DNA of 64,000 bases from JAGRKR01 sp041397725 (GTDB lineage: Bacteria; Pseudomonadota; Alphaproteobacteria; Rhizobiales; Hyphomicrobiaceae): contig JAWKVZ010000002.1 of assembly GCA_041397725.1 (NCBI GenBank), forward strand, positions 372,001-436,000, written 5' to 3'. The translations under genes and the position numbers were made by a program. Below the pieces are notes generated by a model, which was given only the letters and a program-made list of their open reading frames with translations, was not told the DNA's origin and did not search any database. This document shows, piece after piece, positions 47,051 through 56,714 of this stretch (its first letter is position 1; the number at the start of each line of letters is the position of its first letter).

Positions 47051-48253
47051 TCAGAACGACCGCTTCAGCGTGTCGGCGAGATCCGTCTTCTCCCAGGAGA
47101 AACCGCCCTCGGCATCGGGAGTGCGGCCGAAATGACCGTAGGCCGACGTGCGCGCATAGATCGGCTTGTTGAGGTCGAGGTGCTTGCGAATGCCGCGCGG
47201 CGTCAGGTCCATGACATCGCTCAGCAGCGTCTCGAGCTTCGCCTCGTCCACCTTCGACGTGCCGTAGGTGTCGGCATAGACGGAGAGCGGTCGCGCCACG
47301 CCGATGGCGTAGGCGATCTGGATGGAGCAGCGATCCGCAAGGCCGGCCGCCACGACGTTCTTGGCGAGATAGCGGGCCGCGTAGGCGGCGGAGCGGTCGA
47401 CCTTGGTCGGGTCCTTGCCGGAGAAGGCGCCGCCGCCGTGCGGGGCCGCACCGCCGTAGGTGTCCACGATGATCTTGCGTCCGGTAAGGCCGCAGTCGCT
47501 GTCCGGGCCGCCGATGAAGAACTTGCCGGTCGGGTTGACGTGCCAGACCGTGTCCTTGCTGATCCAGCCTTCGGGCAGCGCCGCGCGGACGTAGGGCTCG
47601 ACAATCTCGCGCACCTTGGACGAGCTCAGATCCTCGATCAGATGCTGCGTGGAGACGACGATCTCGGCGGCGGCGACGGGCTTGCCGTTCTCGTAGCGGA
47701 CGGTGACCTGGCTCTTGGAATCTGGACCGAGCACCTTCTCCTTGCCGGCATGGCGCGCCTCGGCCATGAGGCGCAGGATCTTGTGCGAGTAGTGGATCGG
47801 CGCGGGCATCAGCTCCGGCGTCTCGCGGCAGGCGTAGCCGAACATGAGGCCCTGGTCGCCGGCGCCTTCGTCCTTGTTGTCGCCGGCGTCCACGCCCTGG
47901 GCGATGTTGACCGACTGCGGATGCAGCAGGACCTCGATCTTGGCCTTCTCCCAGTGGAAGCCGTCCTGCTCGTAGCCGATCTCGCGGATGGCCATGCGCG
48001 CCACGTGGGCGATGTAGTCCTTGGTGATCGTGTTGGGGCCGCGCACCTCGCCGGCGATCACGACGCGGTTCGTCGTCGCCAGCGTCTCGCAGCCGCAGCG
48101 GATCTGCCAGGGGTCGATGCCGGCCTTCGGACCCTCACGGAAGAAGAGGTCGACCACCTCGTCGGAGATGCGGTCACAGACCTTGTCAGGGTGGCCCTCG
48201 GAGACCGACTCGCTCGTGAAGAGGTAGGAGGCTCGTGTCACGGGATTCCTCAT
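47051..48253 (-). CDS. metK: S-adenosylmethionine synthetase
   Basis: Makes SAM from methionine and ATP; 400 residues. Signature segments are TSESVSEGHPDKVCDRISDE, FGYACRETPELMPAPI and GGAFSGKDPTKVDRSAAY. The ATG at 48253 (MRNPVTRASYLF) is preferred over an in-frame TTG at 48292. A promoter-like pair lies 30-58 bases upstream. It feeds the methyl cycle completed by ahcY. Confidence 0.96.
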   Translation of the reverse strand: MRNPVTRASYLFTSESVSEGHPDKVCDRISDEVVDLFFREGPKAGIDPWQIRCGCETLATTNRVVIAGEVRGPNTITKDYIAHVARMAIREIGYEQDGFHWEKAKIEVLLHPQSVNIAQGVDAGDNKDEGAGDQGLMFGYACRETPELMPAPIHYSHKILRLMAEARHAGKEKVLGPDSKSQVTVRYENGKPVAAAEIVVSTQHLIEDLSSSKVREIVEPYVRAALPEGWISKDTVWHVNPTGKFFIGGPDSDCGLTGRKIIVDTYGGAAPHGGGAFSGKDPTKVDRSAAYAARYLAKNVVAAGLADRCSIQIAYAIGVARPLSVYADTYGTSKVDEAKLETLLSDVMDLTPRGIRKHLDLNKPIYARTSAYGHFGRTPDAEGGFSWEKTDLADTLKRSF

Positions 48254-48282
48254 GTTTCGCAGGTGGCCACTGGTTGGGCTGG

Positions 48283-48311
48283 GTTCTGGCAATCTTTGGC
48301 GGGCGGGTCAA
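48283..48311 (-). promoter_or_regulatory. Possible metK promoter
   Basis: On the minus strand, TTGACC (48306-48311), 17-base spacer, CAGAAC (48283-48288). The rest of the 277-base gap upstream of metK contains an 11-base tandem duplication (CCGGCAGTCTT twice, 48410-48431) and no gene I can support. Confidence 0.45.
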
Positions 48312-48530
48312 GCCCCGGCCCGGCGGCCGTACACATACGGAGTGGCGACGGCGCAATCCGGCGCCTGCGCCGTGATGCCGCGTCGTGACGCCATGGATAC
48401 GCATCTCATCCGGCAGTCTTCCGGCAGTCTTCGCGCACACGAGCGGGAAAGCGAGCAACGGCGGCAGCCCGGGGGGCCCACGTCTGGCGCATGACCGGCG
48501 CTCAGGACGCGCCATGCGCCTGCACTGCGC

Positions 48531-49022
48531 TCAGGACGTCTCGGACGCGTCCTTGCCGTCGGACAGGACGGGATGGCCCGACGCTGCCACGAGCGCGCGG
48601 ATCAGTTCGATCACCGCGCGCCGCACGTTCGGGTCGCCGATCTGATGGAACGCCCGATTGAGCTCGATGCCTTCGCGCGTGTTCAAGGCGTCGGACACGA
48701 AATCGTTCTCGGGCTCGCCGAAGCCGGCGGGCGGGCGCGAGGCGTCCAGTTCGTCCAGAGGCGCCCCCTCATAGAAGTACCCGACATCCACCCCAAGGGC
48801 GCGCGCCAGATAGAAGAGCCGGCTGGCGCCGATGCGATTGATGCCGCGTTCGTATTTCTGGATCTGCTGAAAAGTAATCCCGAGCGCGGAGGCCAGATCC
48901 TCCTGGCTCAAGCTGAGGATCATCCGGCGCGAACGCATTCGCTTGCCGACATGAGTGTCGATCGGATTGGCTCTGCGCGAGTTGCGCGGTCGTGGACCGT
49001 CGCCTACTTGATCTGCTGGCAT
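48531..49022 (-). CDS. XRE-family transcriptional regulator (PraR-like)
   Basis: Regulator of 163 residues. The HTH (about 25-80) has MRSRRMILSLSQEDLASALG and ITFQQIQKYERGINRIGASR. The rest is a short helical domain. Its place between lnt and metK matches the widely conserved rhizobial regulator of the PraR type, which affects quorum sensing and biofilm. The gene-to-name link is by synteny and memory, not a search. A promoter with a symmetric element lies upstream. Confidence 0.82.
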   Translation of the reverse strand: MPADQVGDGPRPRNSRRANPIDTHVGKRMRSRRMILSLSQEDLASALGITFQQIQKYERGINRIGASRLFYLARALGVDVGYFYEGAPLDELDASRPPAGFGEPENDFVSDALNTREGIELNRAFHQIGDPNVRRAVIELIRALVAASGHPVLSDGKDASETS

Positions 49023-49045
49023 TCCTTGGCTTCCCCACCCTGGTA

Positions 49046-49084
49046 GACTTTTTAGTTCTTAAGTCCGGACATGTGATGCGTCAA
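49046..49084 (-). promoter_or_regulatory. Predicted promoter and symmetric element of the XRE regulator gene
   Basis: On the minus strand, TTGACG (49079-49084), 17-base spacer, TAAGAA (49056-49061). The -10 box lies within an inverted repeat GACTT-N10-AAGTC (49046-49065), which could be an autoregulatory operator. Confidence 0.5.
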
Positions 49085-49185
49085 TGTCATACGCCCAATT
49101 AGAGTCGGTAATCATCTGATATTGGCGACGAAACACCTTTCGACGCTGAACGGACATTTCGCGCGCAGGTTGTTTCAAGCGTGCT

Positions 49186-50856
49186 TCAGATGGTCGAGTA
49201 TCGGCGCAGATTTCGACGAAACGCGATGAGCAGGAAGCCGCATATCTCCGCGAAAAGGAAAAAGAGATCTCCAAATCTCGCGGAAAATGTGGGGGGTAGC
49301 GCCGGGGGGAGCCCCGTTTCGATCACGCCCCGAGCGTTGAGGGGCAGGCTCTGCAAGATGCGTCCCTTGCCGTCAATTACCGCAGAGACGCCGTTGTTGG
49401 CGACGCGGATCACCGGCAGGCCCTCCATGACCGCGCGGACACGCGTCTGGTGAAGGTGCTGGTAGGGGCCGCTGGTGTGGCCGAACCAGCCGTCGTTGGT
49501 CAGGTTGAGCAGGAATGCCGGCCGCTTCTGCCCCGCGAAACCGTTCGTCGGAAAGATCACCTCGTAGCAGATCAGCGGCCCGAACGGCGGCAGGTTGGCG
49601 AGGCTGAGGAGCGGCCGCGGCGAGAGTCCGCTGTCGAAGCCACCCTTCATGCGGCTCAACTGCTCCAGCCCGATCGCCTCGAGGGTCGCCTGAAGCGGCA
49701 GGAATTCGCCGAACGGGACCAAGTGCACCTTGTCGTAGATCGCGGCAGGTCTGCCCTCGTCGTCGAAGGCGATCAGGCTGTTGAAGATGAGTCGGCGCTG
49801 CTGTCCGGAGGCTCCGGGACTGCGATCGATGCGCAGCGCCCCGGATACGAGTTGCACGCCCTTGGGGAGCAGATTGGCGATGGCCTGCAGCACATCGGGG
49901 TGCTCCAGCGGCAGGAACGGCATGGCCGCCTCGGGCCAGATCACGAGCGTGATGCCGGTCAATCCGGCCGGCTCGCCGCGCTGATTCGTCGCGGACAAGC
50001 GCAGATGCTCGGCAAAGATGCGTCCCTGCAGCTCCGGCCGCCACTTGTCGCGCTGCGGAATGCTCGGCTGCACGAGGCGAAGCCGCACGTGGTCGTTCAT
50101 GCTCGCCTCGGCCTCCGCGAGACGCATGTGGCCGCCGGCGAACAGCGGCAGCAGGAGGAGCACGGGAACCAGCACCGCCGCCCGCCGCAGCGCCATGGGA
50201 TCGGTTGCTTTCTCCGCGTCGAGCCAGGCGACGGCCGGCGCGCAGAGGGCCACGACCGTGACCAGCGTCAGCCCGTAGATGCCGAGCCACGCCGCTGCCT
50301 GCAGCAGCGGGTCCGGCCACGTCAGCGCGTAGCCGAGTGTGTTCCACGGAAAGCCCGTCAGGACGTGCCCGCGCAGCCATTCGCTGGCCGAGAGACCGAG
50401 CGCCAGAGCCAGGACGCGCATCGGACCGTTCGACCAGGCGAGTTGGGCCAGGGCCGTACCGAGCGCGAAAAACAGGGCGAGGCCGGCAGGCATCAGCGAG
50501 ACGGCGAACGGCAGCAGCCAGGCGAACCGCTCGGCCTCGACGAGAAACGCCTCGCCGATCCAGTAGAGCCCGGCCAGGAAATAGCCGAAGCCGAAACACC
50601 AGCCGATCCAGGCGGCCTTGCGGGTGCGCGGGACGCAGGGCAGGCCGCCAGGTGTCGCCGTCGGTGCGCCTTGGGCGCTTGCCCTCGCCGCCACGGCTCC
50701 GTCGATCAGCCAGACCAGGGCCGGGAGCGTCAGCGCCAGCACCGGCCAGGCGAAGACGGGCGCCATGGCGAGCGCGGACAGCGCACCCGCGAGCATGGCA
50801 GTGAGCATGCGCCGCCAGCCCCGAAGCTCGCGCAGGCTCCTGCTCAAAGAGCGCAT
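49186..50856 (-). CDS. lnt: Apolipoprotein N-acyltransferase
   Basis: Inner-membrane enzyme of 556 residues that adds the third acyl chain to lipoproteins. An N-terminal multi-helix membrane part (about 1-235) is followed by a periplasmic nitrilase-like domain. The catalytic triad is visible: Glu in VIWPEAAMPFL, Lys in YDKVHLVPFGEF and Cys in GPLICYEVIFPTNGF. It lies 7 bases downstream of corC. Confidence 0.95.
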   Translation of the reverse strand: MRSLSRSLRELRGWRRMLTAMLAGALSALAMAPVFAWPVLALTLPALVWLIDGAVAARASAQGAPTATPGGLPCVPRTRKAAWIGWCFGFGYFLAGLYWIGEAFLVEAERFAWLLPFAVSLMPAGLALFFALGTALAQLAWSNGPMRVLALALGLSASEWLRGHVLTGFPWNTLGYALTWPDPLLQAAAWLGIYGLTLVTVVALCAPAVAWLDAEKATDPMALRRAAVLVPVLLLLPLFAGGHMRLAEAEASMNDHVRLRLVQPSIPQRDKWRPELQGRIFAEHLRLSATNQRGEPAGLTGITLVIWPEAAMPFLPLEHPDVLQAIANLLPKGVQLVSGALRIDRSPGASGQQRRLIFNSLIAFDDEGRPAAIYDKVHLVPFGEFLPLQATLEAIGLEQLSRMKGGFDSGLSPRPLLSLANLPPFGPLICYEVIFPTNGFAGQKRPAFLLNLTNDGWFGHTSGPYQHLHQTRVRAVMEGLPVIRVANNGVSAVIDGKGRILQSLPLNARGVIETGLPPALPPTFSARFGDLFFLFAEICGFLLIAFRRNLRRYSTI

Positions 50857-50863
50857 GGTTCGC

Positions 50864-51874
50864 TCACGTGCTCCCGGCGGGCGGCGCGGCGGTCTTGGCG
50901 CGCGCCGCGTGGATCTTGAGCTTCTTGACGCGTCGCGGGTCGGCGTCGAGGACCTCGAACTCCACGCCCGAGGGATGCTTCAGCAGCTCGCCGCGGGTGG
51001 GCACGCGCCCGACGAGCGCGAACACGAGTCCGCCGAGGGTGTCGATGTCGGCGGCGTCCTCCTCCGTCATCAGGGAGATGCCGAGCCGCGCCTCGAGCTG
51101 CCGGACAGGCGTCCGCGCGGCAGCAATCAGGCCGAGCTTGGCATCCTCGTAGATGAGCGCGTCCTCGTCCTCGTCGTGCTCGTCCTCGATCTCGCCGACG
51201 ATCTGCTCGACGAGATCCTCGATCGATACGAGACCATCCGTGCCGCCGTACTCGTCCACCACCATGGCGAGGTGAATGCGCGTCGACTGCATCCGCAGGA
51301 ACAGGTTCATCGCTGGCATGGTGGGCGGCACGTAGAGCGCGGGCCGGCGCAATTTGGCGGCTGCGATGGTCATCGAAAGATCGACGGCGGAGAGGTCGAG
51401 CTTCGGCGGCTCGCCGGTGGTCACGACGGGCTCGGCGGTCGGCGCCGGCGAGGCGCTGGCGGCCATCCAGCGCAGGAGATCCTTGATGTGGACCATGCCG
51501 CGGGGGTCGTCGAGCGTGTCGCGGAACAACGGCATGCGCGAGACGCCCGCTTCCTCGAACAGACGCAGCAGGCTCTCGAGGCTCTCCTCCTCGTCGATGG
51601 AGATGATATCGGCGCGCGGCACCATGACGTCGTCGACCCGCAGCCGCCCGAAGCGCAGCAGGCGGCGCAGCATGTCGCGCTCCTGGGCGCTGAACACCGA
51701 TGCGGCCTTGTCCTCCTCGTTCAGGGCATACTCGAGGGTGTCTCTCAACGTCGGGGCATCCGACAGTCCGAGCCGCGCGCGAAGGGTCGAGAGCCAGCCG
51801 GAGCCGTTGCCACCGCCATCGTCGGTCTGAGGATCTCCGGCCTGAGACTTGCCGTGGGTCGTGCTGTTACTCAT
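50864..51874 (-). CDS. corC: CorC/HlyC-family CBS-domain protein
   Basis: Cytoplasmic protein of 336 residues with a paired CBS region (about 85-225; RADIISIDEEESLESLLRLF and MVVDEYGGTDGLVSIEDLVE) and a C-terminal CorC transporter-associated domain. It is implicated in magnesium and cobalt resistance or efflux. The start overlaps the ybeY stop by 4 bases. Confidence 0.92.
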   Translation of the reverse strand: MSNSTTHGKSQAGDPQTDDGGGNGSGWLSTLRARLGLSDAPTLRDTLEYALNEEDKAASVFSAQERDMLRRLLRFGRLRVDDVMVPRADIISIDEEESLESLLRLFEEAGVSRMPLFRDTLDDPRGMVHIKDLLRWMAASASPAPTAEPVVTTGEPPKLDLSAVDLSMTIAAAKLRRPALYVPPTMPAMNLFLRMQSTRIHLAMVVDEYGGTDGLVSIEDLVEQIVGEIEDEHDEDEDALIYEDAKLGLIAAARTPVRQLEARLGISLMTEEDAADIDTLGGLVFALVGRVPTRGELLKHPSGVEFEVLDADPRRVKKLKIHAARAKTAAPPAGST

Positions 51875-52506
51875 GGACGTGCCGTATGGCTCCTTTCGTC
51901 GGGTTCCGGGAGCAGCTCCCGATAGGGGTTCGCGATGCCGAGGCGCTGCAGGATCTCGATCTCGAGGCGCTCCATTTCCTCCGCCTCGTCGTCACTCTGG
52001 TGGTCGTATCCGAGCAGATGGAGCACACCGTGCACCACGAGATGCTGCACGTGGGCCGTCGGCGTCTTGTGCTCGGACTTGCTTTCTCCGAGCACGGTTT
52101 CGAGCGCGAGGGAGATGTCGCCGAGTGGACGCGCGGTGCCGTCCGCGACGGGCGCACCGGTCGCGGCGGGAAAGGAGAGCACGTTCGTCGGGGCGTTCTT
52201 GCCGCGGAAGGCGGCATTGAGCTGCTGCTGGCGTGCGTCGCTGAGCAGCGCGATGGAGATGCCGCAGGGAAAATGCGGACTGAGTCCCTCGTGCGTGGCG
52301 ACGGCGTGTACCGCCTCCTCGATGCGCTGCCCGATCGCCTCGATGGCGAGCCAGCGCTCGTCTTCGATGCTGAGGTCGATCTCGGTACAGCCGTCCGAGG
52401 TGGCGTCACGGCAACTTTCGCCGTCGTCGGGCGCGCTGCAACTGTCCGAGGGATCTATGCTGGGCATGAGCTGCCCCCCGCCGCGACGGCGCGCCGGCAT
52501 GTGCAT
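51871..52506 (-). CDS. ybeY: Endoribonuclease YbeY
   Basis: Zinc-dependent RNase for 16S rRNA 3' maturation and ribosome quality control; 211 residues, longer than E. coli YbeY because of an N-terminal extension of about 40. The metal site is VVHGVLHLLGYDH (His-x3-His-x5-His). FRGKNAPTNVLSFP is the family motif. Starts at 52506, 52500 or 52467 are possible; the first residues of the long form are unremarkable and the start is uncertain. Confidence 0.93.
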   Translation of the reverse strand: MHMPARRRGGGQLMPSIDPSDSCSAPDDGESCRDATSDGCTEIDLSIEDERWLAIEAIGQRIEEAVHAVATHEGLSPHFPCGISIALLSDARQQQLNAAFRGKNAPTNVLSFPAATGAPVADGTARPLGDISLALETVLGESKSEHKTPTAHVQHLVVHGVLHLLGYDHQSDDEAEEMERLEIEILQRLGIANPYRELLPEPDERSHTARP

Positions 52507-52536
52507 GTCCGGGGTCCTGCAGCCTCGCTCATGACA

Positions 52537-53538
52537 CTAGCCGGCCTTCTCGTAGGCCGCGACGATGCGTGCGACGAGATCGCGGCGCACGACGTCGGCG
52601 CCGGTGAAGCGCACGCAGCGAATGCCGTCGACGCCGTCGAGCAGCTTCGTGGCCTCGTCGAGACCGGACTTCTGCCCCGGCGGCAGATCGATCTGCGAGG
52701 GATCGCCGGTCACGACCATTTTCGAGCCCTCTCCGAGCCGGGTGAGGAACATCTTCATCTGCATGGTCGTGGTGTTCTGGGCTTCGTCGAGGATGACGAA
52801 GGCATGGGCGAGCGTGCGTCCACGCATGAACGCGAGCGGCGCGATCTCGATGACGCCCGTCTCGATGTCGCGCTCGACCTTTTCCGGCGGCAGTACATCA
52901 TAGAGAGCATCATAGAGCGGCCGGAGGTAGGGGTCGACCTTCTCGCGCATGTCGCCGGGCAGGAAGCCGAGCCGCTCGCCGGCTTCGACCGCCGGACGGG
53001 ACAGAATGATGCGCTCGACGAGTCCCCGCTCCAGACAGGCGGCCGCGAAGGCGACGGCGATATACGTCTTACCCGTACCGGCCGGGCCGACGCCGAATAC
53101 CAGGTCGTCGGCCTCCAGCGCGCGAATATAGGTGCTCTGGGTCGGCGTGCGCGCGGTGACGATGCGCTTGCGGGTGCGAACCTGCGCCATGCCGGCGGTC
53201 GCTCCAGGCTGGCTCGCGGAATGGCGCAAGGCACCGTCGATGTCGCCGGGACCGATCGGCTCGCCCGCACGCAGGCGCGCGTACAGCCGTTCGAGCACGT
53301 CGCGGGCGATGGCGCAGGCGCTTTCGGAGCCGATCAGCGTGACGACATTGCCGTGAGCCCGCGCATCTATGCCCAGACGCTCTTCGAGGAGGGCCAGGTG
53401 CGAGTCGAACTGGCCAAGCAGCTCGGCCAGCAGGCGGTTGTCCTCGAACGAGACCGAGAGCCGATGCTGGTCAGCACCGCTCGCGCGGCCGGTTTTGCCT
53501 CCGCCAGCGGTGGCGGCTGGCCCGCGGACACCTGTCAA
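52537..53538 (-). CDS. phoH: PhoH-family ATPase
   Basis: Protein of 333 residues. Walker A is FGVGPAGTGKTYIA; Walker B is FVILDEAQNTTTMQMKMFL, with TGDPSQIDLP after it. PhoH-like proteins act with YbeY in RNA metabolism. The gap 53539-53751 to miaB is 213 bases with no feature I can support. Confidence 0.94.
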   Translation of the reverse strand: MTGVRGPAATAGGGKTGRASGADQHRLSVSFEDNRLLAELLGQFDSHLALLEERLGIDARAHGNVVTLIGSESACAIARDVLERLYARLRAGEPIGPGDIDGALRHSASQPGATAGMAQVRTRKRIVTARTPTQSTYIRALEADDLVFGVGPAGTGKTYIAVAFAAACLERGLVERIILSRPAVEAGERLGFLPGDMREKVDPYLRPLYDALYDVLPPEKVERDIETGVIEIAPLAFMRGRTLAHAFVILDEAQNTTTMQMKMFLTRLGEGSKMVVTGDPSQIDLPPGQKSGLDEATKLLDGVDGIRCVRFTGADVVRRDLVARIVAAYEKAG

Positions 53539-53751
53539 TCAGCGACCTCCTCGATCAAGACACAGCTCTCGGCGACCACGACTCGCAGCCTAGAGTGTGA
53601 TCGATCCCGATGGAATCGCATTCGCGATGTGCCAAAGTCGTGAATCACGCTCAAAATCATAGAGGAACAGCCCGCTCCGCGCGCTCGATCGCAGCGATGA
53701 GCGCCGCAAACCCGCTCAATCGCACTCTAACACACGCGCCATAGGGCAGAG

Positions 53752-55203
53752 TCATGCCGCTTTGATGACGCCGCTGAGGCTATTCGGGCCCGTGCCGGAG
53801 ATTTCCACATCCACGAGACGGCCGAGGTACTCCCCGCTGGCATCGGCGTGGACGGATTGCAGGTAGGGCGAGCGGCCGACGAGCTGGTTGGGGGCGCGGC
53901 CCTGGCGGTCGAACAGGACCGGCATGCGCCGGCCGACGAAGCTGGCGTTGAAAGCGGCTTGCTGTTCGCCGATCAGGTCCTGAAGCTGGGCGAGACGCTC
54001 GGTCTTGACCGCCTCGGGCACCTGCTCGTCGAGGGCGGCCGCCGGGGTGCCGGGGCGTGGGCTGTACTTGAACGTGTAGGCGTGCGCGAAACCGACGTGG
54101 CGCACGACGCCGAGCGTCGCCGCGAACTCCGCAGCCGTCTCGCCGGGGAAGCCGACGATAATGTCCGTCGACAGGGCGATGTCCGGCCGGGCGTCGCGCA
54201 GGCGCTCGATCAGGGAAAGATAGTCCCTGGCCGTATGCTTGCGGTTCATGGCTGCGAGGATGCGGTCGGCGCCGGCCTGAAACGGCAAATGCAGGTAGGG
54301 CATCAGCTTGGCGATGTCGCGGTGGGCGGCGATCAGGTCGTCGCTCATGTCGCGGGGATGGCTGGTCGTGTAGCGGATGCGCTCGAGGCCGGGCACGTCG
54401 GCCAGGCGGGCAATGAGCCGCGCCAGGGGCCAAGGGCGGCCGTCGGGGCCGTCGCCATGATAGGCGTTCACGTTCTGCCCGAGCAGCGTCAGCTCGCGGG
54501 CGCCGCCGTCGACCAGCCGGCTCGCCTCGTCGACGACGTCGGAGACGGGACGCGACAGCTCCATGCCGCGTGTATAGGGCACGACGCAGAACGTGCAGAA
54601 CTTGTCACAGCCCTCCTGCACGGTCAGGAAGGCGGCAGCCGCTCCGCGGCGCGTGCGGGCCGGAAGCTGGCCGAATTTGTCCTCGGGCGGAAACTCGGTC
54701 TCGATCAGCGCCTCGCCGCCTTTCGCCGCGCGCGCCAGGAGGTCCGGCAGGCGGTGATAGCTCTGCGGGCCGACGACGAGATCGACGACGGAGGCGCGAC
54801 GGGCGATCTCGGCGCCCTCGGCCTGGGCAACACAGCCGGCGACGGCAATGATCGTGTCGAGGCCGCGCGCGCTGCGCTCCTCCTTGACGCGACGCAGACG
54901 CCCGAGCTCGGAGTAGACCTTCTCGCCGGCCTTCTCGCGGATGTGGCAGGTGTTGAGGACGATGACGTCCGCCTCCTCGGGCGCGCCGGTCTCCGCCAGC
55001 CCCTCGCCTGCGAGCAGCTCGGTCATGCGCTCGGAGTCGTAGACGTTCATCTGGCAGCCGAACGTCTTCACCAGAACGCGGCGGCCGGCGCTCGACTTTC
55101 GATCGTTCGGCGGCGTCACGTCTGTCTGGTCCTCTGTCTGGTCTGCGATGCCGAAACGATAGCCCGGCGATATTCTGGTTTGGTTACTCCGGCAGCAATC
55201 CAT
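53752..55203 (-). CDS. miaB: tRNA-2-methylthio-N6-dimethylallyladenosine synthase
   Basis: Radical-SAM methylthiotransferase of up to 483 residues. The N-terminal UPF0004 domain has KTFGCQMNVYDSERM and NTCHIREKA. The radical SAM cluster is EGCDKFCTFCVVPYTRG. A C-terminal TRAM domain ends the protein. The ATG at 55203 gives 28 residues before a GTG at 55119 (VTPPNDRKS). The latter may be the true start, since conserved sequence begins near KTFGCQ. A GACCAGACAGA-type direct repeat occurs in this N-terminal stretch. Confidence 0.94.
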   Translation of the reverse strand: MDCCRSNQTRISPGYRFGIADQTEDQTDVTPPNDRKSSAGRRVLVKTFGCQMNVYDSERMTELLAGEGLAETGAPEEADVIVLNTCHIREKAGEKVYSELGRLRRVKEERSARGLDTIIAVAGCVAQAEGAEIARRASVVDLVVGPQSYHRLPDLLARAAKGGEALIETEFPPEDKFGQLPARTRRGAAAAFLTVQEGCDKFCTFCVVPYTRGMELSRPVSDVVDEASRLVDGGARELTLLGQNVNAYHGDGPDGRPWPLARLIARLADVPGLERIRYTTSHPRDMSDDLIAAHRDIAKLMPYLHLPFQAGADRILAAMNRKHTARDYLSLIERLRDARPDIALSTDIIVGFPGETAAEFAATLGVVRHVGFAHAYTFKYSPRPGTPAAALDEQVPEAVKTERLAQLQDLIGEQQAAFNASFVGRRMPVLFDRQGRAPNQLVGRSPYLQSVHADASGEYLGRLVDVEISGTGPNSLSGVIKAA

Positions 55204-55224
55204 ACCCGAGCGGCTGCGACATGG

Positions 55225-56157
55225 CTAACCGACGGTTGACGGGCGGCTCGTTCTGCGCTCGTCCGTGGCGGCATCCCGGCCGCTCTCCATTGCAGATCCA
55301 ACCTGATCCTGCAAGCCCGCCGTGGTCGCATCCGGGCCTGGCTGACGCGCCGCGCCGGGCGTCTGGTGGCGCAGCAGCGCCGCCATCTGATGCCGGACGT
55401 GCACTTCCGTGTAGCGGGCGAGATCCTTGCGGTCGGCGAAATCGGTCAGCGGCACCGGTGTGCCGATCGAGATGCGAACCTCGAGCGGGCCGCTCTTCAA
55501 GAGCTCCCAGGCATGGCCGGCCAGCTCCATGTCGCCGTACCAGGCGACCATCGGCCGCTCCCGGCGCGAGAGTGGCAGGCCGTGGTGGCCGGTATAGGCG
55601 ATGGCCATCGGCTGCACGACCACGTCGCCGTCCTCGCCTGCACCGGGCGTGCTCTTGCCGGGCTTCGCCGCCCCGAACAGCGACGTCTTGAACGGCAGCA
55701 CGCGATTGCCGTCGCTCGACGTGCCCTCGGCGAACAGCACGACGTTGTCGCCGGCCTTCAGGCGGGCGAGGATTTCATTGGTCGTGCCGGCGACGGCCGT
55801 GCGGCGCTCGCGATCGACGAAGACGCTGCGTTGCAGCCGTGCGAGCGTGCCGACGAACGGCCAGGTCCCGACCTCGCGCTTGGCCACGAACGAGACGGGC
55901 GCCACCGCGGAAAGCACGGGGATGTCGAGCCAGGAAATGTGGTTCGATACGAGGAGCACGCCGTTCGACTTGTGCAGCTCGCCGTCCACCTCGATCCTGA
56001 CGCCGATCAACCGGCAGACGCGGCGATGATACCAGTTGGGCAGGGTGCGGGCGCGCCGCGGGCTGAGGCGCTTGAAAGCGGCCTGCACCGGGATCAGCGT
56101 CACGGTCAGCAGGAAGAAGCCCGTGAGGACGGTGACGGCTCTGAGGCTCGGCAACAT
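55225..56157 (-). CDS. plsC: 1-acyl-sn-glycerol-3-phosphate acyltransferase
   Basis: Phospholipid synthesis enzyme of 310 residues. The N-terminal membrane helix (about 8-24) is followed by the acyltransferase motif VSNHISWLDIPVL (HX4D) and FAEGTSSDGNRVLPFKTSL. It converts lysophosphatidate to phosphatidate. It lies 29 bases downstream of rimI. The C-terminus is polar and unusually long after residue 265. Confidence 0.92.
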   Translation of the reverse strand: MLPSLRAVTVLTGFFLLTVTLIPVQAAFKRLSPRRARTLPNWYHRRVCRLIGVRIEVDGELHKSNGVLLVSNHISWLDIPVLSAVAPVSFVAKREVGTWPFVGTLARLQRSVFVDRERRTAVAGTTNEILARLKAGDNVVLFAEGTSSDGNRVLPFKTSLFGAAKPGKSTPGAGEDGDVVVQPMAIAYTGHHGLPLSRRERPMVAWYGDMELAGHAWELLKSGPLEVRISIGTPVPLTDFADRKDLARYTEVHVRHQMAALLRHQTPGAARQPGPDATTAGLQDQVGSAMESGRDAATDERRTSRPSTVG

Positions 56158-56186
56158 GGCGTGTTACGTGCTCCCCGGTCGTCTCC

Positions 56187-56714
56187 TCAAGGTGCGCCGC
56201 CAGTCCTGAGCGGGAGGCCCGTCCCCGTCAACACTGACCGCAGCACCAGCGCGTCGACCGCCGCGCGACCGGCGCGCGCGTAGTAGCCGCGACGGCGGCC
56301 GGCCTCGACGAAGCCCAGCCGGCGATAGAGCGCGAGCGCGGCGGAATTGTCGGCGGCGACCTCCAATATAATCGATCCGGCTCCCCGACCAAGGGCGTCG
56401 GCCGCCAGCGCCTCTACGAGCCGGACGGCCAGGCCCTGGCGGCGGAGGCCGGGCGCCACGGCAAGCGTCAACACCTCCGCCTCGTCCGCATGGAGGTGCG
56501 CCAGGAGCAGGCCGGCATCGGCATTGCCAGCGCCGGGGTCGAGGATTGCCAGGAAACCGACAGTGGCCGGGCCCGCAAGCAGCCCGCGGATGGCAGCCTC
56601 GTCCCAGGCATCGTCGAAACTCCGGGCGTGCAGCGCGGCGAGGCGTCGGCTGTCGTCGGCGAGAGCGCGGCGGATGTGGGCGGCGCTGGCCGCGGTCGCC
56701 GGCATGGCGTTCAC
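56187..56714 (-). CDS. rimI: Ribosomal-protein-alanine N-acetyltransferase RimI-like
   Basis: GNAT acetyltransferase of 175 residues with the acetyl-CoA loop LAVAPGLRRQGLAVRLV and the ending NSAALALYRRLGFVEAGRRRGYYA. The start overlaps the tsaB stop (ATGA). The tsaB-rimI pair is common across bacteria. Confidence 0.92.
   Translation of the reverse strand: MNAMPATAASAAHIRRALADDSRRLAALHARSFDDAWDEAAIRGLLAGPATVGFLAILDPGAGNADAGLLLAHLHADEAEVLTLAVAPGLRRQGLAVRLVEALAADALGRGAGSIILEVAADNSAALALYRRLGFVEAGRRRGYYARAGRAAVDALVLRSVLTGTGLPLRTGGAP

Noticed and set aside
48254..48530. SAM-responsive riboswitch in the metK leader
   Set aside because: No matching stem pattern; only a promoter-like pair, an 11-base tandem duplication and GC-rich hairpins are visible.
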